NCBI GenBank assembly: GCA_902615715.1
Contig: CACMQA010000003.1
Span: forward strand, 20,001 to 84,000
Length of the DNA: 64,000 nucleotides
Direction of reading: 5' to 3'
Origin: an uncultured Pelagibacteraceae bacterium
GTDB lineage: Bacteria; Pseudomonadota; Alphaproteobacteria; Pelagibacterales; Pelagibacteraceae
Part shown: positions 37,755 to 47,362 of the stretch, piece by piece
Numbering within the stretch: the first letter of the stretch is position 1
Layout: each line of letters opens with the position of its first letter
Position numbers and translations under genes: made by a program
Notes under the pieces: generated by a model
Database searches by the model: none
What the model saw: the letters and a program-made list of their open reading frames with translations, nothing else
What the model was told of the DNA's origin: nothing

Positions 37755-38033
37755 TTATGATTTTGCCGAAATTGAAGCTTTAATTTTTTTAACTTTTTTT
37801 GATAGTTTTGCGTTTTTTGCTGTAATTAAAAACTTATCTAAGCCACCTTTGAAATCTACAGTTCTTAAAGCAGCATTAGCTACGTTTAATTTAATATCTT
37901 TTTTTAAAATATCACTTCTAAAAATGACTTTCTTTAAGTTAGGTAAAAATCTTCTTTTAGTTTTATTCTTAGCGTGGCTAACGTTATGACCTTTTAAAGG
38001 TGATATTCCTGTTAATTCGCATCTTTTAGACAT
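37755..38033 (-). CDS. rpmB: Ribosomal protein L28
   Basis: A 92-residue basic protein with the L28 start MSKRCELTGISPLKGHNVSH and the KNKTKRRFLPNLKKV and RTVDFKGGLDKFL segments typical of the alphaproteobacterial form. There is no zinc CxxC pair. It lies 41 bp downstream of pyrD and 7 bp before the VUT gene. Confidence 0.95.
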   Translation of the reverse strand: MSKRCELTGISPLKGHNVSHAKNKTKRRFLPNLKKVIFRSDILKKDIKLNVANAALRTVDFKGGLDKFLITAKNAKLSKKVKKIKASISAKS

Positions 38034-38074
38034 AATTTTTTCCTGAAGTTATATAATTCTTGTAAACATAGGGG

Positions 38075-39121
38075 TCAAGCGTTAATTCCAACCGCTTCAC
38101 TAATATTTTTGAGATTTTCTTTTTTTAAAATTGATATTAAGTCTTTTTTAATCTCCATAACAATACCTGGCCCTTTGTAAACCATGCCAGTGTACAATTG
38201 CACAGCATCAGCGCCTGCTGTTATTTTTTCAAAAGCGCTTTCTCCAGAGTCCACTCCCCCGACACCTATTATCTTAATCTTGCCTTTGGTTTCTTTGTAG
38301 AATTTTTTTATTAAATTTGTTGAAATATCTTTAAGAGGTTGTCCTGATAATCCACCAATTTCATGTTTTTTAATATCAGAGAGATTATCTCGATTGCTGT
38401 CTGTTGTATTAGAAACAATTATACCTTGTATTTTATGGCTTCTCACTAATTCAACTATTTTACTTACTTCAATATCATTAATATCTGGTGAAATTTTTAT
38501 TGCTATTGGACAGTCAATTTTTTTTTCTTTTATAATTTTACTTATTCCAGATAAAAGTTTTTTCATCTCTGCTTGATCATGAAAATCTCTTAAACCCTCA
38601 GTGTTTGGGGAAGAAATGTTTATTGTTATATATCCAGCATACATTCCAAGTCTTGAAAGACAAATATAATAATCATCTTCTTTATTTTTTGTTTCTTTAT
38701 TTGGCCCGATATTAATTCCTAAAAACCCATCAGGGTAGTTACTCGATATTCTTTTAGATACAGTTTCTGAGCCATGATTATTAAATCCAAGGCGATTGAT
38801 AAGCGCTTGGTCTTTTTCTAATCTGAATATTCTTGGTTTTGGATTTCCTAGCTGTTGCTTTGGGGTAACAGTGCCCACTTCAATAAAACCAAAGCCAAAT
38901 TTAAAAAGAGAATTATAAACTTCAGCGCTTTTATCAAAACCTGCTGCTAAACCTATTGGGTTTGAAATTGTTTTTCCTAAAAGATTAGTCTCAAGCATTT
39001 TCTCGTTTTCCACTTTAAAAAAACTTTTTGGCAGAATATTTGCTTTTAATGATTTAATTGCCAAATCATGAGCTACTTCTGGATCTAATGAAAATATATA
39101 AGGTCTTAATATTGAAAACAT
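38075..39121 (-). CDS. pyrD: Dihydroorotate dehydrogenase (quinone), class 2
   Basis: Oxidises dihydroorotate to orotate with electron transfer to ubiquinone. The 348-residue protein has the N-terminal membrane-associating helix region (LDPEVAHDLAIKSL), FMN contacts NPIGLAAGFDK and GLRDF, catalytic Ser in NISSPNTEGL, and the C-terminal IIGVGGVDSGE with GADAVQLYTG. The N-terminal extension marks it as class 2. Its ATG shares one base with the lysS stop (TAATG). Confidence 0.96.
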   Translation of the reverse strand: MFSILRPYIFSLDPEVAHDLAIKSLKANILPKSFFKVENEKMLETNLLGKTISNPIGLAAGFDKSAEVYNSLFKFGFGFIEVGTVTPKQQLGNPKPRIFRLEKDQALINRLGFNNHGSETVSKRISSNYPDGFLGINIGPNKETKNKEDDYYICLSRLGMYAGYITINISSPNTEGLRDFHDQAEMKKLLSGISKIIKEKKIDCPIAIKISPDINDIEVSKIVELVRSHKIQGIIVSNTTDSNRDNLSDIKKHEIGGLSGQPLKDISTNLIKKFYKETKGKIKIIGVGGVDSGESAFEKITAGADAVQLYTGMVYKGPGIVMEIKKDLISILKKENLKNISEAVGINA

Positions 39122-40689
39122 TAATTATTACTTATTTTATCTCTCATTAACTCAATTGTCTCTTTCAATCCGAAGAAGCTGACAAAATAACCCATCCTAG
39201 GACCATTTTCTTCTCCAAATACAACTTCATAAATTAATTTAAACCAATCTCTTAGATTTTGTTCATACCCATTTTCTTTTCCTATGGAGTAAACAATGGT
39301 TTGTATTTCCTCAGGTTTTAAGTTTTGTTGAATTTCAGATAATTTTTTAACAAGATTTTCTAATGCTTTTTTCTCGTTGGTTGAAGGTTTTTTAAATTTT
39401 TTATTTGGTTCAACCTTATCTTTAAAATAGTTTATTGCGAACTCAGTTAATCCATCTAAAATTGGATAATCTTTAGGTTTAATTTCTTTATGAAACCTAT
39501 TTATAAACTTCCATAAAATTTCTTTATTATCTGCATTACTTGATCCTACTAGATTTAATAGCATTGAAAAAGACATTACAATTTTCTCTTCTGGGGGTTT
39601 TCCATTGTGAACGTGCCAAACTGGATTTAGAATTTTGTCTTTTTCTTTTTGGCTTGAATATTTTTCTATACTTGTTAAATACTCATCAACTGTTTTAGGT
39701 ACGACTTCTGCATAAAGTTTTTTAGCTCTTTTTGGATTTGGGTACATATATAAAGACAAGCTTTCTGGTGAAGCATATCTCAGCCATTGATCTATTGAAA
39801 TTCCGTTTCCTTTTGATTTGGAAATTTTTTCCCCCTTTTCATCTAAAAAAAGTTCATAAGCAAAACCATTAGGGGGATTTTTTCCAAGAATTTTGCAAAT
39901 CTTATTAGATAAGATAGCACTTTCAGTTAAATCTTTACCATACATTTCAAAATCAACATCGAAAGTAAACCATCTCATTGCCCAATCGACTTTCCATTGA
40001 AGTTTAGAATTTCCATCCAAAATGCTTGTTTCCATTTTTACACCGTCATTATCAAAAACAGCTTTTCCAGTTTTCTTGTCTATTTCTAATAGTGGTATCT
40101 CAAGTACTTTCCCAGTGTTAGGACATATAGGTAAAAATGGACAATATGTTTTTCTTCTTTCCTCTCGTAGTGTTGGTAAAATAATACCCATCACCTCCTC
40201 ATATTTCTCTGCCACTCTAATTAGAGATTTATTAAATGTACCATTTTTGTAATTTTCTGTAGAACTTTTAAAAATAAACTTGAAGTAAAATTTATTCAAA
40301 AATTCTTTAAGCATCTCATTATTGTGTTCGCCAAAGCTCTTAAATTTGTTAAAAGGATCTGGAATTTTTGTTAAAGGTTTTCCCAAATTTTCTCTCAAGA
40401 TTTGATCGTTAGGAATATTATCTGGAACTTTTCTTAAACCATCCATATCATCAGAGAAGGTGATAAGTTCATGGTTTATTTTTTCTATGTGATTCAAAGC
40501 ATTTATCATCATAGTGGTCCTAGCAACCTCACCAAAAGTCCCTATGTGAGGTAGTCCGCTTGGTCCGTAACCAGTTTGGAAAGTTATTTTACCCTTTTTT
40601 TTTATAATATCTTTTCTATCTTTTAATAGCTTTCTAATTTCAACAAATGGCCAGGATGAAGTAGATTGAATTAAGTTATTATCCAGCAT
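39121..40689 (-). CDS. lysS: Lysyl-tRNA synthetase, class I
   Basis: Charges tRNA-Lys with a class I catalytic fold, unlike the class II LysRS of most bacteria. The 522 residues have the HIGH-type motif in GPSGLPHIGTFGE (about 43-54) and KISKSKG at 288-294. The C-terminal helical anticodon-binding region follows. Class I LysRS is common in alphaproteobacteria including Rickettsiales, so this is expected rather than transferred recently. It shares one base with pyrD and is divergent from trkH across 93 bp. Confidence 0.95.
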   Translation of the reverse strand: MLDNNLIQSTSSWPFVEIRKLLKDRKDIIKKKGKITFQTGYGPSGLPHIGTFGEVARTTMMINALNHIEKINHELITFSDDMDGLRKVPDNIPNDQILRENLGKPLTKIPDPFNKFKSFGEHNNEMLKEFLNKFYFKFIFKSSTENYKNGTFNKSLIRVAEKYEEVMGIILPTLREERRKTYCPFLPICPNTGKVLEIPLLEIDKKTGKAVFDNDGVKMETSILDGNSKLQWKVDWAMRWFTFDVDFEMYGKDLTESAILSNKICKILGKNPPNGFAYELFLDEKGEKISKSKGNGISIDQWLRYASPESLSLYMYPNPKRAKKLYAEVVPKTVDEYLTSIEKYSSQKEKDKILNPVWHVHNGKPPEEKIVMSFSMLLNLVGSSNADNKEILWKFINRFHKEIKPKDYPILDGLTEFAINYFKDKVEPNKKFKKPSTNEKKALENLVKKLSEIQQNLKPEEIQTIVYSIGKENGYEQNLRDWFKLIYEVVFGEENGPRMGYFVSFFGLKETIELMRDKISNN

Positions 40690-40782
40690 AGTAATGGTTT
40701 ATTAAATTTTATATGCAAAATACAGATATAATTACGTCATATTAAGTTGAATTTTAAAACTATTTAAATAATCTCATTTTAA

Positions 40783-42231
40783 ATGACCAGTAACAAAACA
40801 GTTTTTTTCTTAATCGGTGTATTACTCATCGTGTTGGGGCTTTCAATGCTGGCGCCTTACTCGATGCAAGTTATATACAAAGAAAATAGCCACAGCTTTA
40901 TATCATCCTCGTTTGTAACAATATTTATTGGTATATTGTGTATTTTAGCAAATCTTGAAAAAGATTTAAAATTAAATCTCAGACAGACTTTTCTATTTTC
41001 AACTTTTGCCTGGGTAACAGTTGCTGTCTTTGGAAGTTTGCCTTTTTTACTATCTGGTCAACCATTTTCATTTAGTGACGCTTTTTTTGAAAGTATGTCA
41101 GGTATAACAACCACAGGTGCAACTATTATTTCTGATTTAGATAATAGTCCAAAAAGTATCCTTTTATGGAGAGCTATAATGCAATGGTTGGGAGGAATAG
41201 GTATTGTTGTAATGGCTATAACAATTTTACCTTTATTAAAAGTAGGAGGAATGCAGCTTTTCAAAATGGAAGGTCCGGATAGCACAGAAAAAATATTGCC
41301 AAGAACTGTTGAAGTAGCAGCTATTATAATTTCAACTTACGTAGTGCTTACTTTTTTTTGTGGTTTCTTTTACTGGATATTCGGAATGACAATTTTTGAC
41401 AGCGTTTGCCACGCAATGACAACGATTGCTACTGGTGGTTTTTCAACTCACAACGACTCAATAGGTTTTTTTAAAAATTCAAACATTGAAATTGTTGCAA
41501 GTTTATTCATAATTCTTGGTAGCATTCCATTTATATCTTATTTAAAATTCACCCAAGGAAATAAAAAAATTTTTTTTCAAGACGTACAAATAAAAGGATT
41601 AATCTATTTATTGACTTTTTCAATTACAGTAATGTTTTTGTACTTACTGTTCATAAATTATGAAAGCAATTTATTTGAGAAAATCAGAATTTCGTCATTT
41701 AACGTTATTTCAATTTTATCAGGCACGGGATATGTAACAGATGATTTTGGTTTATGGGGAAAATTTTCATTAATTTTCTTCTTATTATTAATGTTTATTG
41801 GAGGATGCGCAGGATCAACCGCATGTGGAATAAAAATTTTTAGATTACAGATGCTCTTAATTTTTTTTAAGAATCAAGTTAAAAAATTAATTTATCCAAA
41901 TAGTGTCATCATTACAAAATATAATAATCATAAAATTTCAGATGATTTTATAAGATCTGTAATTATTTTTATTTTTTCTTTCTTGTTTATATTTTTGATC
42001 ATTGCTATGCTTCTCTCGATTAGTGGTTTAGATTTTGTGACCTCAATTTCTGGTGCTGCCAGCTCAATTTCAAATGTTGGTCCAGGATTAGGCGAAATAA
42101 TAGGACCAGATGGAAATTATAAAAGTTTACCAGATTTATCAAAATGGATTTTAGCCACTGGAATGTTGCTCGGAAGATTAGAGTTATTTGCTGTCCTGGT
42201 GCTTTTCTTTCCATCTTTTTGGAGAAATTAA
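40783..42231 (+). CDS. trkH: Trk-type potassium uptake protein TrkH
   Basis: A 482-residue inner-membrane K+ channel subunit. The four-fold repeated membrane-pore-membrane units are visible, with selectivity-filter-like segments in SGITTTGATI, TIATGGFSTHN, SGTGYVTDDFG and AASSISNVGPGLG. The gating partner TrkA is not adjacent. The AmpG-like permease starts 3 bp later, so the three plus-strand genes here form one probable operon. Confidence 0.94.
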   Translation: MTSNKTVFFLIGVLLIVLGLSMLAPYSMQVIYKENSHSFISSSFVTIFIGILCILANLEKDLKLNLRQTFLFSTFAWVTVAVFGSLPFLLSGQPFSFSDAFFESMSGITTTGATIISDLDNSPKSILLWRAIMQWLGGIGIVVMAITILPLLKVGGMQLFKMEGPDSTEKILPRTVEVAAIIISTYVVLTFFCGFFYWIFGMTIFDSVCHAMTTIATGGFSTHNDSIGFFKNSNIEIVASLFIILGSIPFISYLKFTQGNKKIFFQDVQIKGLIYLLTFSITVMFLYLLFINYESNLFEKIRISSFNVISILSGTGYVTDDFGLWGKFSLIFFLLLMFIGGCAGSTACGIKIFRLQMLLIFFKNQVKKLIYPNSVIITKYNNHKISDDFIRSVIIFIFSFLFIFLIIAMLLSISGLDFVTSISGAASSISNVGPGLGEIIGPDGNYKSLPDLSKWILATGMLLGRLELFAVLVLFFPSFWRN

Positions 42232-42234
42232 ATT

Positions 42235-43608
42235 ATGGAAATATATAAAAAACAAACTTTAGCTGAAACCTTTTCTGTTTATGTTGATCGTAGAATGATC
42301 AAAATATTATTACTTGGTGCAATAAGTGGTTTCCCATGGGTTATTATTGGAAGCAGCTTGAGTCTTTGGCTAAAAGAAGATGGATTAAGCAGAAGTACCA
42401 TAGGGTGGGCTGGATTAATTTTTGCGGTCTATGCTTTTAATTATTTGTGGGCTCCTATTATAGATAGAGTAAGGATTCCTTGGTTAACAAATAAAATTGG
42501 TCATAGGCGTGGATGGATTGTTTTAATGCAAACTATCATACTAATTAGTTTAGTTTTTTGGAGTTTGATTGAGCCGTCTACAAATTTAGCATTAGTAATA
42601 AGTGTAGGACTTATAATCGCTATTGCTTCAGCTACACAAGATATAACCGTCGATGCATTAAGAATTGAACAAATTGGAGAGAACGAGGGAAAATCTATGC
42701 AAGCTGGTGCAGCAATGGCAGTGGTAGGTTGGTGGACTGGATATAAGTTAGGAGGTGTAGTGGCTCTTACCTCAGCAGAATTCTTTCAAAATTTTGGTTT
42801 TGAAAATTATTGGCAAGTAACTTTTCTAGTACTCGGAGCTGTTATAATAACCTGCAACATTGGTTTAATGTTTGTAAACGAAGCTTTACAAACGGATAGA
42901 AGCGAGTCTCAAAAAAGAACAGATAAAATGATTGAGGGTAAATTAGGTACTTCAAACTTTTTAACAAAAACGATCGCATGGCTTACTGGAACAGTTGCGG
43001 GTCCTATTATAAGCTTTTTTAAAAAAAATGGTTTTAATATTGCTTTAGCAATATTAGCTTTTATTTTCCTTTTTAAAATTGGGGAGGCTTTTCTTGGCAG
43101 AATGTCAGTAATTTTTTATAAAGAAATAGGTTTTACAAAGACAGATATAGCATTGTATTCCAAAGGTCTTGGATGGTTAACCACAGTAATTTTTACACTG
43201 CTAGGTGGTTTGTTCGCTATTAGATCTGGTGTGATAAAAGCTATGTTTGTTTCAGGAATACTAATGGCATCCACGAATTTACTTTTTTCTTTACTAGCGT
43301 GGTCAGGGAAATCAGAATTATTATTTGCTATTGCAGTAATATTTGATGATATGGCAGCAGCCTTTGCTACGGTTGCCTTTGTTGCTTTCATTTCGATGCT
43401 AGTAGATAGAACTTACACAGCAACTCAATACGCTTTATTGGCTTCAATAGGAACTGCGGGACGAACAACATTAGCAGCATCCTCAGGAGCTTTGGTTGAT
43501 TGGTTAAATGGTGACTGGGGTATTTTTTTTATAATCACAGCTTTAATGGTGATACCGTCTCTTATATTTCTCTACATGATAAGGCATAAACTTAAACTAG
43601 ATGCCTAA
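42235..43608 (+). CDS. AmpG-like major facilitator permease
   Basis: A 457-residue MFS protein with about 12 membrane segments. The N-terminal half carries the AmpG/PAT-family features GFPWVIIGSSLSLWLKEDG, an APIIDR motif in place of the common MFS loop 2-3, and GHRRGW. ASATQDITVDALRIE is also characteristic. AmpG imports anhydro-muropeptides for cell-wall recycling. That role fits here because the next gene, overlapping by 8 bases, encodes a cytoplasmic NlpC/P60 peptidase. Transport of another substrate, such as acetyl-CoA-type PAT cargo, cannot be excluded. Confidence 0.85.
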   Translation: MEIYKKQTLAETFSVYVDRRMIKILLLGAISGFPWVIIGSSLSLWLKEDGLSRSTIGWAGLIFAVYAFNYLWAPIIDRVRIPWLTNKIGHRRGWIVLMQTIILISLVFWSLIEPSTNLALVISVGLIIAIASATQDITVDALRIEQIGENEGKSMQAGAAMAVVGWWTGYKLGGVVALTSAEFFQNFGFENYWQVTFLVLGAVIITCNIGLMFVNEALQTDRSESQKRTDKMIEGKLGTSNFLTKTIAWLTGTVAGPIISFFKKNGFNIALAILAFIFLFKIGEAFLGRMSVIFYKEIGFTKTDIALYSKGLGWLTTVIFTLLGGLFAIRSGVIKAMFVSGILMASTNLLFSLLAWSGKSELLFAIAVIFDDMAAAFATVAFVAFISMLVDRTYTATQYALLASIGTAGRTTLAASSGALVDWLNGDWGIFFIITALMVIPSLIFLYMIRHKLKLDA

Positions 43609-44338
43609 ATATTTTACAAATAATTTCTCAGTAATAAATCTTTATAAGAAACCTTCGTTAAAATCTGAAATAGTCACACAAATGATTTATGGTGATAGCT
43701 TTTCCATATCTAAAAGATCAAAAAAATGGCTCAAAATAAAGATTAAAGAAGATAACTACAAAGGTTATATTGTAAATAAGAAATATTCTAATTTTTTAAA
43801 ACCTACCCATAAAGTTAATACTTTAAAGGCAAAAATTTTTAAATTCCCAAATAAAATTAAAAAAAATGAAATTTCTTTTGCTTCTAAGATCAAAGTCACT
43901 GGAAAAAATTTAAAATATTTCAGGTTTCAAAATGGATGGATAAAAAAAAACGATGTAAAACCTGTTTCATATAAGGAAAAATATCCTTTTAGAAAAATAA
44001 CCTCTTTTAAAAATATTAAATATAAATGGGGCGGAAAATCCTTCAAAGGAATTGATTGCTCAGCGCTTGTGCAAATTTTTTTAAATTTTAATAATAAATT
44101 TTGCCCGAGAGATGCTAAAGATCAGGTAAAATATTTCAAAAAAAACGTAAAATTAAAAAACATAAAAAAAAATGATATCATTTATTGGAAAGGTCATGTT
44201 GCCGTTGCATTATCAAATAAAAAATTAATCCATGCTTATGGACCAATGAAAAAAACTGTTATAATGGATATCAATCAAACAATTGATAGAATTGAACGTA
44301 CTGCCAAACTTAGTGTAATTGGAATTAAAAGGCTATAA
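43601..44338 (+). CDS. NlpC/P60 (C40) peptidase with SH3-like domain, no signal peptide
   Basis: 245 residues. Residues about 10-120 contain SH3b-like repeats (INLYKKPSLKSEIVTQM, GYIVNKKY). The C-terminal C40 domain has catalytic C153 (KGIDCSALVQIF), H199 (GHVAVAL) and H211 (IHAYGP) as third polar residue. There is no signal peptide or lipobox, so the enzyme should act in the cytoplasm. C40 enzymes cut bonds next to gamma-D-Glu and DAP. With the upstream AmpG-like importer, the likely job is degradation of recycled muropeptides. Confidence 0.87.
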   Translation: MPKYFTNNFSVINLYKKPSLKSEIVTQMIYGDSFSISKRSKKWLKIKIKEDNYKGYIVNKKYSNFLKPTHKVNTLKAKIFKFPNKIKKNEISFASKIKVTGKNLKYFRFQNGWIKKNDVKPVSYKEKYPFRKITSFKNIKYKWGGKSFKGIDCSALVQIFLNFNNKFCPRDAKDQVKYFKKNVKLKNIKKNDIIYWKGHVAVALSNKKLIHAYGPMKKTVIMDINQTIDRIERTAKLSVIGIKRL

Positions 44339-44346
44339 AAAGTAAA

Positions 44347-44372
44347 GGCAGCTTCAGTCTCCCTCCGCTGCC
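44347..44372. terminator. GC-rich hairpin, possible bidirectional terminator
   Basis: GGCAGC (44347-44352) pairs with GCTGCC (44367-44372) around a 14-base loop. Eight bases precede it after the C40 peptidase stop, and it lies about 70 bases downstream of the tRNA-Ser 3' end on the other strand. On the minus strand the stem is followed by TTTACTTTTT, on the plus strand by the weaker CTTATTAATTATTT. It is a rare GC-rich element here and fits a shared terminator for the convergent units. The large loop is unusual. Confidence 0.5.
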
Positions 44373-44442
44373 CTTATTAATTATTTATCAGATTCGCAAA
44401 AATATTTTAAGACTCTTTTAGGTTGTATGTGGATATTAAAAA

Positions 44443-44532
44443 TGGCGGAGAGAGAGGGATTCGAACCCTCGAAACGGTTTCCCGTTTACACGCTTTCCAA
44501 GCGTGCGCCTTCAACCACTCGGCCACCTCTCC
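44443..44532 (-). tRNA. tRNA-Ser (GGA), CCA encoded
   Basis: A 90-nt class II tRNA. The acceptor GGAGAGG/TCTCTCC has one G-T pair at position 7-66. The anticodon loop CTTGGAAAG centre gives GGA. A long variable arm (about TAAACGGGAAACCGTTTC) forms its own stem, the T loop is a normal TTCGAAT, and G73 plus CCA are encoded. G1 (44532) is also the last base of the TAG stop of the upstream glycosyltransferase, the same arrangement as infA/tRNA-Phe. The tRNA must therefore be transcribed with that gene. Confidence 0.96.
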
Positions 44533-45554
44533 TAGTCAAAATCATCAATCAGTTTTATAAATTTATCTATGAACTCTTTATTTGTTGGTAGCTTATTTTT
44601 CTTCATATCTTTTTGAATCTTTTTATAATTTTTTTTAATATTATTTAGAGTTCCTAGAAAACTTAAAAAATTTCTTTTTGTAACAAAAATGCCTTTTTTG
44701 TCTCCAATCACATGCTTAATTTCATCAAAAATAACAACCGGCCTTCTTCTAGCTAAAGCTTCTAGCAGAACCATCGGATGACCTTCCGTAAATGAAGGTA
44801 AAACAAATATATTATGATCATCATAATGTTTTATTAATTTAGTTTTGTTACTTTGTGTGGGGAGAATTTTAATGTTACTTTGATTTATTTTATTTGAATT
44901 TTCCTTTTCTGCACCAATAATCGTTAAAGAGATATCTCTTTTATTTCTAATCAACTCAGACAAAGCAAAAATCCCTTTTTCAACTCTTACTCTTCCAACA
45001 TATAAAAGTTTAAAATTTCTAATTTCTATATTCTTTGGTTGTCTTAACCAAACAGAGTCTAATTGAGATGGGTTTATAAGTTTTCCTTTTTTTCCATGAA
45101 GTATATAATCTCTACAGCTTATCAAATTTGAAATCGCTCCAGTAATGCTAAACATAAAATGATAGATAGGAGGTCCAATTCTTCCAATAATTGCTTTGTA
45201 CTCACCATAACCATCACTTCTCAAATAAACTATTGGTTTTTGCCCTAGGATTTTAAGGAATAGAGAAATCAAGAAAGTATAAGGAGAAATAGAAATTATC
45301 AAAAATTTAGAATCTAAATTTTTTGAAGCGCTTTTTACCTCTGATAAATAAGAAAAAATATTATTAAATACTTTTATTCGTTTTAACTTTATTTCATGTG
45401 ATCTCTTTTTAATTGATTTTCTGCCTAGTAAATTTACTTCAAATTTTTTATTTAAGCCTTCTGGTGTCGATTTTAAATCTAGATTATCACAATAAAATTT
45501 ATTATCTTCTACAGAAATACTTTCATTAGAAAAAATAAATAATTTTTTTTTCAT
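44532..45554 (-). CDS. GT-B glycosyltransferase (family 4-like)
   Basis: 340 residues with the C-terminal GT4 signature: [20 protein letters not shown] and the nucleotide-sugar-binding [20 protein letters not shown]. The N-terminal acceptor domain is divergent, with one hydrophobic stretch (about 100-115) that may touch the membrane. Donor and acceptor are unknown; surface glycan or lipid glycosylation is likely. It shares a base with lepA at its start (TAATG) and its TAG stop runs into tRNA-Ser. It is a lone glycan gene attached to a translation operon. Confidence 0.87.
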   Translation of the reverse strand: MKKKLFIFSNESISVEDNKFYCDNLDLKSTPEGLNKKFEVNLLGRKSIKKRSHEIKLKRIKVFNNIFSYLSEVKSASKNLDSKFLIISISPYTFLISLFLKILGQKPIVYLRSDGYGEYKAIIGRIGPPIYHFMFSITGAISNLISCRDYILHGKKGKLINPSQLDSVWLRQPKNIEIRNFKLLYVGRVRVEKGIFALSELIRNKRDISLTIIGAEKENSNKINQSNIKILPTQSNKTKLIKHYDDHNIFVLPSFTEGHPMVLLEALARRRPVVIFDEIKHVIGDKKGIFVTKRNFLSFLGTLNNIKKNYKKIQKDMKKNKLPTNKEFIDKFIKLIDDFD

Positions 45555-47362
45555 TATGCGTCTTTATTTATCTTTAAAACTCCTATGAAGGCTTCTTGAG
45601 GAATCTCAACTTTACCAAACTGTTTTGATCTTGCTTTACCTCTTTTTTGTTTTTCTAAAAGTTTTCTTTTTCGATCAGTGGCCCCACCACCATGTATTTT
45701 TGTTAAAACGTCTTTTTTAAATCCTTTTATAGACTCTCTGGCTACAATTTTTCCACCAATTGCTGCTTGAACTGGAATCATAAAATTGTGTCTTGGTATT
45801 AAATCTTTTAATTTTTCACAAACTTGTCTGCCAGTAGATTGTGCAAAATCTTTATGAATTATCATAGCTAGTGCATCGACTGGCTCTGAGTTTACCAGAA
45901 TACCAAGTTTAACTAGGTCTCCTTCTCTGTAACCAGAAATTTCATAATCAAAACTTGCATAACCACTTGAGATAGATTTGAGTTTATCATTAAAATCAAA
46001 TACAACTTCGTTAAGTGGTAAGTCATAGGATAAAACTGCTCTTTTACCTGAGTAACTTAAATTAGTTTGTATTCCTCTTTTGTCCTGACAAATTTTGATT
46101 ATTGAACCTAAATATTCGTCTGGCGTAATAATAGTAGATTTAATCCAGGGTTCCTCTATTTTTTCAATTTGAGATGGGTCAGGCATATTCGATGGATTTT
46201 GTAAATCCAAAACCTCGCCCTTAGTTTTGTGAACTTTGTAAATTACTCCTGGTGTTGTTGTAATGAGATTAACGTCAAACTCCCTTTCAAGTCTTTCAGT
46301 AATGATTTCTAAATGTAGTAGGCCTAAAAAACCACATCTAAAACCTAATCCTAGAGCGCTTGATGACTCAGGTTCATATGAAAAACTTGCATCATTAAGT
46401 TTTAATTTTGCTAAACCATCTTTGAGTTTTTGATACTCAGAACTATCGACAGGAAATAATCCACAAAAAACAACTGGTTTACTTGGTTTAAAGCCTGGTA
46501 GAGGTGTTTCAATAGGAGCACTAGCATCACAAATCGTATCTCCAACTTTTGTTTCTGATAAAGATTTAATGCCTGTAATTATAAATCCAATTTCTCCAGA
46601 GTTTAATTCTCCTATATCATTTGGTTTAGGTGTGAATACTCCTACTTTTTCAACAACATACTCTTGATCATTAGACATTAATTTTACTTTCATATTTTTT
46701 TTTAATTTACCGTTGATAACCCTGACAAGAATGACTACGCCAAGATAACTGTCATACCAGCTATCGACTAATAAACATTTTAATTTTTCATCTGTGATCC
46801 CATTTGGAGCAGGTAATTTGTTAATAATTGTTTCTAAAATCTCATCAATTCCTTCTCCTGTTTTTCCAGAACAAGAGATTGCATTGGTTGTCTCAATTCC
46901 TACCACATCCTCTATCTCTGTTTTTGTTTTTTCAATATCTGAAGCAGGTAAATCAATTTTATTTAAAATTGGTATTACTTCATGATTAATCTCTAAAGCT
47001 TGGTAAACATTTGCTAACGTTTGAGCTTCTACACCTTGAGTGCTATCAACAATCAAAAGAGATCCCTCACATGCTGATAAAGATCTACTTACTTCATAGC
47101 CGAAATCTACATGGCCAGGAGTATCGATAATATTTAAAATATAATCTTTTCCATCTTTTGCTTTATAGTTAAGTTTTACTGTTTGCGCTTTTATTGTTAT
47201 TCCTCTTTCCCTCTCAATATCCATTGAATCCAAAACTTGCTGTTTCATTTCACGATCGGTGAGACCTCCGCATTTATGAATAATCCGATCTGCAATCGTT
47301 GATTTACCATGATCTATATGCGCAATTATAGAAAAATTACGTATTCTGCTTATATCTGACAT
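45554..47362 (-). CDS. lepA: Elongation factor 4 (LepA)
   Basis: A ribosomal GTPase that back-translocates or assists stalled or assembling ribosomes. The 602 residues start with [19 protein letters not shown] (P-loop), followed by [11 protein letters not shown], the DTPGHVDF switch II, the NKIDLP motif and the LepA-specific C-terminal domain ([19 protein letters not shown], then [18 protein letters not shown]). Length and motifs are normal. It shares one base with the pheT stop. Confidence 0.97.
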   Translation of the reverse strand: MSDISRIRNFSIIAHIDHGKSTIADRIIHKCGGLTDREMKQQVLDSMDIERERGITIKAQTVKLNYKAKDGKDYILNIIDTPGHVDFGYEVSRSLSACEGSLLIVDSTQGVEAQTLANVYQALEINHEVIPILNKIDLPASDIEKTKTEIEDVVGIETTNAISCSGKTGEGIDEILETIINKLPAPNGITDEKLKCLLVDSWYDSYLGVVILVRVINGKLKKNMKVKLMSNDQEYVVEKVGVFTPKPNDIGELNSGEIGFIITGIKSLSETKVGDTICDASAPIETPLPGFKPSKPVVFCGLFPVDSSEYQKLKDGLAKLKLNDASFSYEPESSSALGLGFRCGFLGLLHLEIITERLEREFDVNLITTTPGVIYKVHKTKGEVLDLQNPSNMPDPSQIEKIEEPWIKSTIITPDEYLGSIIKICQDKRGIQTNLSYSGKRAVLSYDLPLNEVVFDFNDKLKSISSGYASFDYEISGYREGDLVKLGILVNSEPVDALAMIIHKDFAQSTGRQVCEKLKDLIPRHNFMIPVQAAIGGKIVARESIKGFKKDVLTKIHGGGATDRKRKLLEKQKRGKARSKQFGKVEIPQEAFIGVLKINKDA

